Source: Loxodes magnus (lineage: Eukaryota; Ciliophora; Karyorelictea; Loxodida; Loxodidae). From it: a DNA stretch of 64,000 bases. This document shows positions 1 to 12,438 of the stretch, piece after piece. The stretch's first letter is position 1. Each line of letters starts with the position of its first letter. Both the position numbers and the translations under genes were made by a program. Below the pieces are notes generated by a model. That model was not told where the DNA came from. It was given only the letters and a program-made list of their open reading frames with translations, and did no database searches. The stretch lies in NCBI GenBank assembly GCA_946699065.1, contig CAMPDV010001956.1, positions 1 through 64,000 of the forward strand, given 5' to 3'.

Positions 1-3000
1 TATTACTTCGCAAAGCTTACTCTTTAAAACTGAAACTCATCTTCATTTCTTACTTTACTTCTTCACTTTTCTAAATTCTTAATACTTCTCAAAGCATACT
101 CTTTAAAAATGAAATTCTATCTTCTTTTCTTACTTTACTTCTTCACTTTTATAAATACTTATTACTTCGCAAAGCATACTCCTTCAAACTGAAATTCTAT
201 CTTCTTTTCTTACTTTACTTCTTCACATTTCTAAATACTTAATACTTCGCAAAGCATATTCCTTAAAACTGAAATTCTATCTTCTTTTCTTACTTTACTT
301 CTTCACATTTCTAAATACTTAATACTTCTCAAAGCATACTCTTTTAAACTGAAATTCTATCTTCTTTTCTTACTTTACTTCTTCACTTTTCTAAATACTT
401 AATACTTCTCAAAGCATACTCCTTAAATCTGAAATTCTATCTTCTTTTCTTACTTTACTTCTTCACATTTCTAAATACTTAATACTTCTAAAGCATATTC
501 CTTAAATCGTAAATTCTATCTTCTTTTCTTACTTTACTTCTTCACTTTTATAAATACTTATTACTTCTCAAAGAATACTCCTTATAACTGAAACTCATCT
601 TCTTTTCTTACTTTACTTCTTCACATTTCTAAATACTTAATACTTCGCAAAGCATACTCTTTTAAACTGAAATTCTATCTTCTTTTCTTACTTTACTTCT
701 TCACATTTCTAAATACTTAATACTTCGCAAAGTATGCTCCTTAAAACTGAAATTCTATCTTTTTTTCTTATTTTACTTCTTCACTTTTCTAAATACTTAA
801 TACTTCTCAAAGCATACTCCTTAAAACTGAAATTCTACCTTCTTTTCTTACTTTACTTCTTCACATTTCTAAATACTTATTACTTCGCAAAGCTTACTCT
901 TTAAAACTGAAATTCTACCTTCTATTCTTACTTTACTTCTTCACTTTTCTAAATTCTTAATACTTCGCAAAGCATACTCTTTAAAACTGAAATTCTATCT
1001 TCTTTTCTTACTTTACTTCTTCACATTTCTAAATACTTATTACTTCGCAAAGCATACTCCTTCAAACTGAAATTCTATCTTCTTTTCTTACTTTACTTCT
1101 TCACTTTTCTAAATACTTAATACTTCTAAAGCATTTTCCTTAAAACTGAAACGCAACCTTCTTTTCTTACTTTACTTCTTCACATTTCTAAATACTTATT
1201 ACTTCGCAAAGCATAATCCTTAAAACTGAAATTCTATCTTATTTTCTTACTTTACTTCTTCACTTTTCTAAATACTTAATACTTCTCAAAGCATACTCTT
1301 TAAAACTGAAATTCTATCTTCTTTTCTTACTTTACTTCTTCACTTTTCTAAATACTTAATACTTCTCAAAGCATACTCTTTAAATCTGAAATTCTATCTT
1401 ATTTTCTTACTTTACTTCTTCACATTTCTAAATACTTAATACTTCTCAAAGCATACTCTTTTAAAACTGAAATTCTATCTTCTTTTCTTACTTTACTTCT
1501 TCACTTTTCTAAATACTTAATACTTCTCAAAGCATACTCCTTAAATCTGAAATTCTATCTTCTTTTCTTACTTTACTTCTTCACATTTCTAAATACTTAA
1601 TACTTCTAAAGCATATTCCTTAAATCTGAAATTCTATCTTCTTTTCTTACTTTACTTCTTCACTTTTATAAATACTTATTACTTCTCAAAGAATACTCCT
1701 TAAACTGAAATTCTATCTTCTTTTCTTACTTTACTTCTTCACATTTCTAAATACTTAATACTTCGCAAAGCATACTCTTTAAAACTGAAATTCTATCTTC
1801 TTTTCTTACTTTACTTCTTCACTTTTCTAAATACTTAATACTTCGCAAAGAATACTCCTTAAAACTGAAACTCTATCTTCTTTTCTTACTTTACTTCTTC
1901 ACTTTTCTAAATACTTATTACTTCTCAAAGCATACTCTTTAAAACTGAAACTCATCTTCTTTTCTTACTTTACTTCTTCACTTTTCTAAATACTTAATAC
2001 TTCTAAAGCATACTCTTTAAAACTGAAATTCTATCTTCTTTTCTTACTTTACTTCTTCACTTTTCTAAATACTTATTACTTCTCAAAGCATACTCCTTAA
2101 AACTGAAATTCTATCTTCTTTTCTTACTTTACTTCTTCACATTTCTAAATACTTAATACTTCAAAAAGCATACTCTTTTAAACTGAAATTCTATCTTCTT
2201 TTCTTACTTTACTTCTTCACATTTCTAAATACTTAATACTTCTCAAAGCATACTCTTTAAAACTGAAATTCTATCTTCTTTTCTTACTTTACTTCTTCAC
2301 TTTTCTAAATACTTATTACTTCTCAAAGAATACTCCTTAAATCTGAAATTCTATCTTCTTTTCTTACTTTACTTCTTCACATTTCTAAATACTTAATTAC
2401 TTCGCAAAGCATACTCTTTAAAACTGAAATTCTATCTTCTTTTCTTACTTTACTTCTTCACTTTTCTAAATACTTAATACTTCTAAAGCATACTCCTTAA
2501 AACTGAAATTCTATCTTCTTTTCTTACTTTACTTCTTCACATTTCTAAATACTTATTACTTTGCAAAGCATACTCTTTAAAACTGAAATTCTATCTTCTT
2601 TTCTTACTTTACTTCTTCACTTTTCTAAATACTTAATACTTCTCAAAGCATACTCTTTTAAACTGAAATTCTATCTTCTTTTCTTACTTTACTTCTTCAC
2701 ATTTCTAAATACTTAATACTTCAAAAAGCATACTCTTTAAAATGAAATTCTATCTTCTTTTCTTACTTTACTTCTTCACTTTTCTAAATACTTAATACTT
2801 CTCAAAGCATACTCTTTAAAACTGAAATTCTATCTTCTTTTCTTACTTTACTTCTTCACTTTTCTAAATACTTAATACTTCTAAAGCATACTCCTTAAAA
2901 CTGAAATTCTATCTTCTTTTCTTACTTTACTTCTTCACATTTCTAAATACTTATTACTTCGCAAAGCATACTCTTTAAAACTGAAATTCTATCTTCTTTT

Positions 3001-6000
3001 CTTACTTTACTTCTTCACTTTTCTAAATACTTAATACTTCTCAAAGCATACTCTTTAAAACTGAAATTCTATCTTCTTTTCTTACTTTACTTCTTCACTT
3101 TTCTAAATACTTAATACTTCTCAAAGCATACTCCTTAAAACTGAAATTCTATCTTATTTTCTTACTTTACTTCTTCACTTTTCTAAATACTTAATACTTC
3201 TCAAAGCATACTCTTTAAAACTGAAATTCTATCTTCTTTTCTTACTTTACTTCTTCACTTTTCTAAATACTTAATACTTCTCAAAGCATACTCTTTAAAA
3301 CTGAAATTCTATCTTCTTTTCTTACTTTACTTCTTCACATTTCTAAATACTTAATACTTCTCAAAGCATATTCTTTAAAACTGAAATTCTATCTTCTTTT
3401 CTTACTTTACTTCTTCACTTTTATAAATACTTATTACTTCTCAAAGAATACTCCTTAAAACTGAAACTCTATCTTCTTTTCTTACTTTACTTCTTCACTT
3501 TTCTAAATACTTATTACTTCGCAAAGCATACTCTTTAAAACTGAAATTCTATCTTCTTTTCTTACTTTACTTCTTCACATTTCTAAATACTTAATACTTC
3601 TCAAAGAATACTCTTTAAAACTGAAATTCTATCTTCTTTTCTTACGTTACTTCTTCACTTTTCTAAATACTTATTACTTCTCAAAGCATACTCCTTAAAA
3701 CTGAAATTCTATCTTCTTTTCTTACTTTACTTCTTCACATTTCTAAATACTTAATACTTCTCAAAGCATACTCTTTAAAACTGAAATTCTATCTTCTTTT
3801 CTTACTTTACTTCTTCACTTTTATAAATACTTATTACTTCTCAAAGAATACTCCTTAAAACTGAAATTCTATCTTCTTTTCTTACTTTACTTCTTCACTT
3901 TTCTAAATACTTAATACAAAAAAAGCATACTCCTTAAAACTGAAATTCTATCTTCTTTTCTTACTTTACTTCTTCACTTTTCTAAATACTTAATACTTCT
4001 CAAAGCATACTCTTTAAAACTGAAATTCTATCTTCTTTTCTTACTTTACTTCTTCACTTTTATAAATACTTATTACTTCTCAAAGAATACTCCTTAAAAC
4101 TGAAATTCTATCTTCTTTTCTTACTTTACTTCTTCACTTTCTAAATACTTATTACTTCTCAAAGCATACTCCTTAAAACTGAAATTCTATCTTCTTTTCT
4201 TACTTTACTTCTTCACTTTTCTAAATACTTATACTTCTAAAGCATAATCCTTAAAACTGAAATTCTATCTTCTTTTCTTACTTTACTTCTTCACATTTCT
4301 AAATACTTATTACTTTGCAAAGCATACTCTTTAAAACTGAAATTCTATCTTCTTTTCTTACTTTACTTCTTCACTTTTCTAAATACTTAATACTTCTCAA
4401 AGCATACTCTTTAAAACTGAAATTCTATCTTCTTTTCTTACTTTACTTCTTCACATTTCTAAATACTTATACTTCAAAAAGCATACTCTTTAAAATGAAA
4501 TTCTATCTTCTTTTCTTACTTTACTTCTTCACTTTTCTAAATACTTATTACTTCTCAAAGCATACTCTTTTAAACTGAAATTCTATCTTCTTTTCTTACT
4601 TTACTTCTTCACATTTCTAAATACTTAATACAAAAAAGCATACTCTTTAAAACTGAAATTCTATCTTCTTTTCTTACTTTACTTCTTCACTTTTCTAAAT
4701 ACTTAATACTTCTCAAAGCATACTCCTTAAAACTGAAATTCTATCTTCTTTTCTTACTTTACTTCTTCACTTTTCTAAATACTTAATACTTCTCAAAGCA
4801 TACTCTTTAAAACTGAAATTCTATCTTCTTTTCTTACTTTACTTCTTCACTTTTCTAAATACTTATTACTTCTCAAAGCATACTCCTTAAAACTGAAATT
4901 CTATCTTCTTTTCTTACTTTACTTCTTCACATTTCTAAATACTTATTACTTCTCAAAGCATACTCTTTAAAACTGAAATTCTACCTTCTTTTCTTACTTT
5001 ACTTCTTCACTTTTCTAAATACTTATTACTTCTCAAAGCATACTCCTTAAAACTGAAATTCTATCTTCTTTTCTTACTTTACTTCTTCACTTTTCTAAAT
5101 ACTTATTACTTCTCAAAGCATACTCTTTAAAACTGAAATTCTATCTTCTTTTCTTACTTTACTTCTTCACTTTCTAAATACTTATTACTTCTCAAAGCAT
5201 ACTCCTTAAAACTGAAATTCTATCTTCTTTTCTTACTTTACTTCTTCACTTTTCTAAATACTTATTACTTCTCAAAGCATACTCTTTAAAACTGAAATTC
5301 TATCTTCTTTTCTTACTTTACTTCTTCACTTTTCTAAATACTTAATACTTCTCAAAGCATACTCTTTAAAACTGAAATTCTATCTTCTTTTCTTACTTTA
5401 CTTCTTCACTTTTCTAAATACTTAATACTTCTCAAAGCATACTCCTTAAAACTGAAATTCTATCTTCTTTTCTTACTTTACTTCTTCACTTTTCTAAATA
5501 CTTAATACTTCTAAAAGCATACTCTTTAAAACTGAAATTCTATCTTCTTTTCTTACTTTACTTCTTCACTTTTCTAAATACTTAATACTTCTCAAAGCAT
5601 ACTCTTTTAAAACTGAAATTCTACCTTCTTTTCTTACTTTACTTCTTCACTTTTCTAAATACTTATTACTTCTCAAAGCATACTCTTTTAAACTGAAATT
5701 CTATCTTCTTTTCTTACTTTACTTCTTCACATTTCTAAATACTTAATACTTCGCAAAGCATACTCTTTAAAACTGAAATTCTATCTTCTTTTCTTACTTT
5801 ACTTCTTCACTTTTCTAAATACTTAATACTTCGCAAAGCATACTCCTTAAAACTGAAATTCTATCTTCTTTTCTTACTTTACTTCTTCACTTTTCTAAAT
5901 ACTTATTACTTCTCAAAAATACTAACTTAAAACTGAAATTCTACCTTCTTTTCTTACTTTACTTCTTCACTTTTCTAAATACTTAATACAAAAAAGCATA

Positions 6001-8110
6001 CTCTTTAAAACTGAAATTCTATCTTCTTTTCTTACTTTACTTCTTCACTTTTCTAAATACTTATTACTTCTCAAAGCATACTCCTTAAATCTGAAATTCT
6101 ATCTTCTTTTCTTACTTTACTTCTTCACATTTCTAAATACTTATTACTTCTCAAAGAATACTCTTTAAAACTGAAATTCTATCTTCTTTTCTTACTTTAC
6201 TTCTTCACTTTTCTAAATACTTATTACTTCTCAAAGCATACTCCTTAAATCTGAAATTCTATCTTCTTTTCTTACTTTACTTCTTCACTTTTCTAAATAC
6301 TTAATACTTCTAAAGCATACTCCTTAAATCTGAAATTCTATCTTCTTTTCTTACTTTACTTCTTCACTTTTCTAAATACTTATTACTTCTCAAGAATACT
6401 CCTTAAAACTGAAATTCTATCTTCTTTTCTTACTTTACTTCTTCACATTTTCTAAATACTTAATACTTCGCAAAGCATACTCTTTTAAACTGAAATTCTA
6501 TCTTCTTTTCTTACTTTACTTCTTCACTTTCGAAATACTTAATACTTCCAAAGTATACTCCTTAAAAATGAAATTCTATCTTCTTTTCTTACTTTACTTC
6601 TTCACTTTCCGAAATACTTAGAACTTCTCAAAACATATAACTTAAAACTGAAATTCTATCTTCTTTTCTTACTTTACTTCTTCACATTTCTAAATACTTA
6701 TTACTTCTCAAAGCATACTCTTTTAAACTGAAATTCTATCTTCTTTTCTTACTTTACTTCTTCACTTTTCTAAATACTTATTACAAAAAAGCATACTCCT
6801 TAAATCTGAAATTCTATCTTCTTTTCTTACTTTACTTCTTCACTTTTCTAAATACTTAATACTTCTCAAAGCATACTCCGTAAATCTGAAATTCTATCTT
6901 CTTTTCTTACTTTACTTCTTCACTTTTCTAAATACTTAATACTTCTCAAAGCATAATCCTTAAAACTGAAACTCATCTTCTTTTCTTACTTTACTTCTTC
7001 ACTTTTCTAAATACTTAATACTTCTCAAAGCATACTCTTTAAAACTGAAATCAACCTTCTTTTCTTACTTTACTTCTTCACTTTTCTAAATACTTAATAC
7101 TTCTCAAAGCATACTCTTTTAAACTGAAATTCTATCTTGTTTTCTTACTTTACTTCTTCACTTTTCTAAATACTTAATACTTCTCAAAGCATACTCCTTA
7201 AAACTGAAATTCCATCTTCTTTTCTTACTTTACTTCTTCACATTTCTAAATACTTAATACTTCGCAAAGCATATTCCTTAAATCTGAAATTCTATCTTCT
7301 TTTCTTACTTTACTTCTTCACTTTTATAAATACTTATTACTTCTCAAAGCATACTCCTTAAAACTGAAACTCATCTTCTTTTCTTACTTTACTTCTTCAC
7401 TTTTCTAAATACTTAATACTTCTCAAAGCATACTCCTTAAATCTGAAATTCTATCTTCTTTTCTTACTTTACTTCTTCACTTTTCTAAATACTTAATACT
7501 TCGCAAAGCATATTCCTTAAATCTGAAATTCTATCTTCTTTTCTTACTTTACTTCTTCACTTTTATAAATACTTATTACTTCTCAAAGCATACTCCTTAA
7601 AACTGAAACTCATCTTCTTTTCTTACTTTACTTCTTCACTTTTCTAAATACTTAATACTTCTCAAAGCATACTCCTTAAATCTGAAATTCTATCTTCTTT
7701 TCTTACTTTACTTCTTCACTTTTCTAAATACTTAATACTTCTCAAAGCATACTCCTTAAAACTGAAATTCTATCTTCTTTTCTTACTTTACTTCTTCACT
7801 TTTATAAATACTTATTACTTCTCAAAGCATACTCCTTAAAACTGAAATTCTATCTTCTTTTCTTACTTTACTTCTTCACATTTCTAAATACTTAATACTT
7901 CTCAAAGCATACTCTTTAAAACTGAAATTCTATCTTCTTTTCTAACTTTACTTCTTCACTTTTCATAAATTCTTTTATTTGATATAATATTCCTTAAAAC
8001 TGAAATTCTATCTTTTTTTTCTTACTCTACTTCTTCACTTTTCATAAATTCTTTATATTTAATATAATTTTTTTTAAAACTGAAATTCTATCTTCTTTTT
8101 TTACTTTTCT
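1..8110. repeat. 80-bp tandem repeat array, about 100 copies
   Basis: An 80-bp unit (mostly 79-82 bp with small indels) repeats without interruption from the window edge to about 7960, then as two degenerate copies to about 8110. Each unit holds a polypyrimidine block of about 40 nt (TTCTATCTTCTTTTCTTACT and following) and a linker containing AAAGCATACT. The plus strand carries only two or three G per unit. Variants such as TTCTCAAAG, TTCGCAAAG and TACAAAAAAG, or CACATTT against CACTTTT, are mixed along the array, as expected from unequal exchange or gene conversion. The unit length is not a multiple of three, so open frames inside it are not genes. The array is cut by the window edge and its function is unknown. 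Confidence 0.97.
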
Positions 8111-8159
8111 TTTAAACTTTTTTTAAGCTAAATAAATATCTTACTGAAACTTCTTCAGT

Positions 8160-8420
8160 TTACGATTCTTGCACTGCCTTCATTATATATTTGGATATCC
8201 GGTTGAATTCGAAAAGCAGTTTCCATTGAGTTTCATAGCTATGCGCAACCATGCTTCAACCTTCTACCAGGAATGGATAATCAAGAGGAAGGCGTTCCCT
8301 TGCAAAGGTTGACTTTTACCAGTGACTTTCTCAGCGACAGTAATGGAACTTGTTCCTACCCATAAAATCATAAAGTATGATTCATAATGTCAATCTCTGC
8401 TCCCACCATCTTTTTAATTA
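8160..8420 (-). mobile_element. Dispersed element copy, related to 28813-29130
   Basis: This GC-richer island matches the reverse complement of 28813-29130 over most of its length. Shared blocks are GACTTTCTCAGCGACAG, GGAACTTGTTCCTA.CCATAAAA and CCATCTTTTTAATTAT. Its strand is given relative to the 28.8-kb copy. No target-site duplication is evident here. It separates the 80-bp array from the repeats downstream of the WD40 gene. It may be a SINE-like or truncated non-LTR element; no convincing protein is encoded. Confidence 0.6.
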
Positions 8421-8689
8421 TAATTTCTTACTTTTCTTATCATTTTTTTTTTATTTATTTTATCATTATTTTTCAAATATTTCTTCTTTGTAGATTATTT
8501 TTTGCTTTTTTTTTGTATGTCAAGATCATTTTTCTTCTTTTATTAACTCTAAAAATCAAAATATTTCATTACCCAAAAACCAAAAAAATTATCACTACCC
8601 AATTCAAAAAAAAAATTTGCACAACCCAAAACAATAACATATCGAAACCAAAATCAAAAGTTATTTCCTTTATCTTTTTTAACCCCATT

Positions 8690-9370
8690 TTTTCTCAAAA
8701 TCCTTTTATATTTTTAAACTTTTTTTGAAAATTTGTTCCTTTTTGACCTTTATCTATCCCGATTTGCCCCAGTTTGTTCCGTCCGAAAAAAGTCTTGCAG
8801 TGTAAAAAGCTGAGCAAAAAAACAAAATTAAATTTTTCACGATTTAATGCTTAAAATACTCTTATTCGCCTTTCATTTAGCTCTAAAAATCAAAAAAAAT
8901 ACCAAAACCCAATTCTTAAAATTTTTATCGAGCACCAAAATCGAAAATTTTCAAATCAAAAAAAAAACAAAAACTTGCAAAACCAAAACTTAAATCTTCA
9001 AAACCAAAATCCAAAATCAAAAAAATTCAAAACCAAAATCAAAAAAATTCAAAACCAAAATCAAAAAAATTCAAAACCAAAATCAAAAAAATTCAAAACC
9101 TAAATCAAAAATTTTCAAAACCAATATCAAAAATTTTCAAAACCAATATCAAAAATTTTTAAAACCAAAATTTTAGTCACAAATTTTTTTAATCCCATTT
9201 TTTTTCAAAAACCTTTTTTATTTTGAAAATTTTTCTCAAAAAAATTTATTCCTTTCTGACCCTTTACTAATCCCGAAATCCCCCAGCTTGTTCCGTCCCA
9301 ACTCAGCCCTATAGTGGAAAACGCTGAGCAAAAAAAGGCTTTGACGTTTTTCGCCATTTTCAGGCTTCTA
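8690..9370. repeat. Two copies of a ~515-bp unit downstream of the WD40 gene
   Basis: Two blocks about 515 bp apart share GTGTAAAAAGCTGAGC or GTGGAAAACGCTGAGC (near 8797 and 9312), a preceding CCCAG.TTGTTCCGTCC and a T-rich lead with TTTTTCAAAA. Related blocks recur near 51755, 52066 and 52540, downstream of the second WD40 copy, so the unit travelled with the gene in a segmental duplication. No coding potential is recognised. Confidence 0.65.
8990..9175. repeat. 22-bp minisatellite
   Basis: About eight direct copies of a 22-bp unit, TTCAAAACCAAAATCAAAAA plus two A. The later copies diverge to CCTAAATC and CCAATATC. The block lies between the two 515-bp repeats and is A-rich on the plus strand. 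Confidence 0.85.
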
Positions 9371-9499
9371 ACTCATGCAAAATTAATCTGCTGCACATTC
9401 AAATGCAGTACACTAAATTTTTCCTATCGGAAAATTACATTGTGCAACTTAAAAATAATAACAGCGCAATTAAATTTTATAACAAATTAAAAACAGTTT

Positions 9500-9840
9500 T
9501 ACGCTAGCACGCAACTCAAAAAATTTTCTAAGACTATAATATAAAATTAAAAAAATTTAAAGCTCTAGCACATAACTCAAAAATTTTCCTAACACTTGAA
9601 AATTTAAAATATTTAGCTAAGTACATACTTCAAAAATTTTTCCTAGCGCCGGAAAAATTTAAAAAATTTTACTCTAGTACGTACTTCAAAATTTATTCTG
9701 ACACTGGAAAATTTAAAATTATTTAGCTAAGTATATACCTCAAAAAAATTTCCTAACACTTTTAAATTTAAAACTTTTATAACTCTAGTACATAACTCAA
9801 AAATTTTTAAACACTTTACAATTTAAAATTTCTCTAGCAC
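9500..9840. repeat. ~55-bp degenerate tandem repeat
   Basis: Seven units start near 9503, 9563, 9615, 9672, 9725, 9783 and 9832. Each has GCTAGCAC, CTCTAGTAC or GCTAAGTA, then ACTCAAAAATTTT and a short AT-rich run. The spacing varies from 49 to 60 bp. It lies about 300 bp downstream of the WD40 gene's proposed stop. Confidence 0.7.
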
Positions 9841-10151
9841 TTTATTTTAAAATTAAATTCAACAAATAATAATTAGAAATAACTAAGTTCAATAAAAAGA
9901 CTTAGAAAAAAATACGAAACTTTAGAATTTTTTTTAATTTAATTGTAATTATTATATTAAGAAGAACATAATTAATTAGACTAAAGACTAACAATTTTTA
10001 AATTCTTAAATGTAAAAATTAAATAGTTTAACTAGTTTAAAATCAAATAGATCACTTGGTGTATCTCTATTTGTCCTCCACACTCATAGCAGTATTAGCC
10101 ATTACGCAATTCTAAAATGATAAACCATATTCTGCATATACTTTGCTCCAG

Positions 10152-12438
10152 TCAGTCTAAAATAAATGTGGTGTGCTAAATTCGAACTTACCTGTTATTA
10201 GCTAGTTGTTTATTCTCCATTTAATATCCTTCCTATATTCCATCTTCGGAAATTGTAATCTTTTGATTAAGCTTATCAATCGAATTAACTTTAGTTGCTC
10301 GATACCAACCACTAGTCGTCCTTAGATAATGATAAACTACCCACACTGTCCGTATGACCCAATAATACACATTCACACTATCCATTATTGATATTTCAGA
10401 TTCTTATACTCTTGTCATAAGATCCTGATAAGATATATTTGTTGTTACTTGAGAATATTACCGAAGTGACATATGATGTGTGTCCCGATAAGACCATTGT
10501 ACAAGACAGAGTTCGAAAGTTCCATAAACGAATAGTTTTGTCATACGATCCAGATATGATGTAAGTGGAATCACTGGATATAGCCACAGATAATACTGAA
10601 TCTGTGTGACCACTCATGGTCATACAGGTACCTGTCTTGACGTCCCATAGTCTCACCGTCTTATCTCAACTTCCCGATACGATGAACTCTGAATCACTGG
10701 ATATAGCCACAGATAATACAGAATCTGTGTGACCACTCATGGTCTTACAGGTACCTGTCTTTACGTCCCATAGTCTCACCGTCTAATCATGTCTTCCCGA
10801 TACGATGAACTCTGAATCACTGGATATAGCCACAGCATATACATAATCTGTGTGACCACTCATGGTCTTACAGGTACCTGTCTTGACGTCCCACAGTCTC
10901 ACCGTTTAATCATCACTTCCCGATACGATGAACTCTGAATCACTGGATATAGCCACAGCATTTACAGAATATGTGTGACCACTCATGGTCTTACAGGTAC
11001 CTTCAGCTATGTTGTAGAGTCTAAGAGTTTTGTCACGTGATCCAGAGACTATTAAGTTAGAGTTAGGTGAGATGGCCACGGAGGTGACTGAGTTTGTATG
11101 TCCAGTGTATATGTGAGGGTGTTCCGTAATGATTGAGGTTAGGTTAGCGTTTGAGAGATCACAGTTGATGAATTTAGAGTTTCTTAGGTTAGCTGATGTT
11201 AGATTGGAGTTATTGAATTTACAATTTGTGAAGGTGGTGTCCGAAATGTCCGAGTTAGTAAAGTCGATGTTCTGGAAGTCAAGTTGGCTGAATTAGGGGT
11301 TTAAGTAATTTAGCATTGTTAAGGCATTTGCTGCTGCTACTTACATCTTTGGGTGATTCTTAGAAAGATTCAAAATCTATAAAAGATTTTGTTAGTTCTT
11401 TTCTGATTTTAATTGTACTAAATTGTAAAGAATCACTTAATTTTAGCATAAGTTGATTACATTTAATGGATTGTTCAAAATGGAACTTATGTCAATTTGC
11501 TTGCTTTGGATTTCGTTGAGGATATTCTTAAGGTTTTTAATACTTTCGATTTTGAACTCCTGAAGTGGCTATTTTACGATTTAAGTTCCTTTTATTTTTT
11601 CTGGAACTTTAGGTTTAATTGATTTTGTAACTTGTTTTCGTTGGATTTATTTTTTTCCTTCTTCTTAAGGTTGTCTCACTTCTTATGCCTGATTTTATTT
11701 TAGTTGCTTTTATTGATCTAAGAACTTTCTTATTACAACTGTGAAATCTTACATATTTGCTCTTTACTCTTCACTCATACTCAGGATTTCTTCCAAAACT
11801 TAAAATGATATTTCTTAGATGATTTTGAAATTCTAATTACTGTCATTAAAATTTGACTCAATTACTTTCTTACTCTCGTTTTACAATTCTCCAACCTCTT
11901 TTACCAAGTTTTGTAAAGCATTTATACTTCGATTACATTCCTAACTAGTTACAGCCTTAAGGGACTTTATCTAACAAAACTTCATGTTTATTGTATTAAT
12001 TTTCTTTAAGAAGTCCTCGAAATAAAATGAGCTCGTCTAAAAATCTTTTAATTCTTTTTGATATTACATCGAAGTGACTTGCTTCACTACTTAACTAAAT
12101 ATTTTTTAGAAATTTATACACGTGTTCATGATTCCTATCATTTTGTTATTTTATGAACTTAATTGACTTGATAAGTCTTTAATCAATTACTTAAAATTGA
12201 TTTGTTGTTCGAAATTAATGATTTCCTACTTAAAATATTCTTTTATGTTGAAAATCTTTAGATTCTGCTCCTCTATACTTACTTTTTTGTTGTGAATTTT
12301 GCATTTGTAAGTATTAGTTACTTTTGAAACATTTTGAATACATTTAGTACATTAAATGCAACCACAACTTATTATTTTGGGTAATCTTTGATTTTAGTCA
12401 AAGACTTTGCTACAACTCTAACAGACGGTTAAATCCAT
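10152..12438 (-). CDS. RING / coiled-coil / pentapeptide / WD40 repeat protein
   Basis: Read with TAA/TAG as Gln and TGA as Trp, one frame runs from ATG at 12438 for 749 codons; a 16-nt intron (10176-10191) then leads to TGA at 10152-10154, giving 756 residues. Domains in order: a RING-like Cys cluster (residues about 6-50; CQSC, CGCIQCTKC, CKIH), a long coiled coil (about 60-440), pentapeptide-like repeats (about 450-500; LDFQNIDFTN, LTSANLRNSKF), and seven WD40 blades (about 510-735; SGS.DKTVRLWD). Blades 2-5 are nearly identical 126-bp DNA repeats. TGA falls at codons 591, 681 and 721; the first two are canonical Trp sites (SGS-W-DK and RI-W-N). The architecture resembles an E3 ligase or a WD40 recognition protein, but this is inference. 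Without the intron the frame would stop at TGA 10084. Confidence 0.85.
10176..10191 (-). other. Candidate 16-nt spliceosomal intron in the WD40 gene
   Basis: On the minus strand CAG is followed by GTAAGTTCGAATTTAG, then CACACC. It has a consensus GTAAGT donor and TAG acceptor, and lies exactly between codons 749 and 750. Very short introns (15-16 nt) are known in heterotrich ciliates. Removing it puts the downstream sequence in the frame that best matches the 53-55-kb paralogue (W..ILEL). RNA evidence is lacking. Confidence 0.5.

Noticed and set aside
4315..4578. Open frame inside the 80-bp array
   Set aside because: It is the satellite read in one frame; the unit is not a multiple of three and the peptide is only repeat translation.
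8387..8728. 113-codon hydrophobic open frame
   Set aside because: T-rich sequence overlapping a dispersed repeat and the 515-bp unit; no codon periodicity and no counterpart at the second WD40 locus.
10152..12438. Ending the WD40 gene at the TGA at 10276
   Set aside because: The paralogue has TGA at the same place and similarity continues in frame beyond it (QSKDY.FRRWN), so that TGA is sense.
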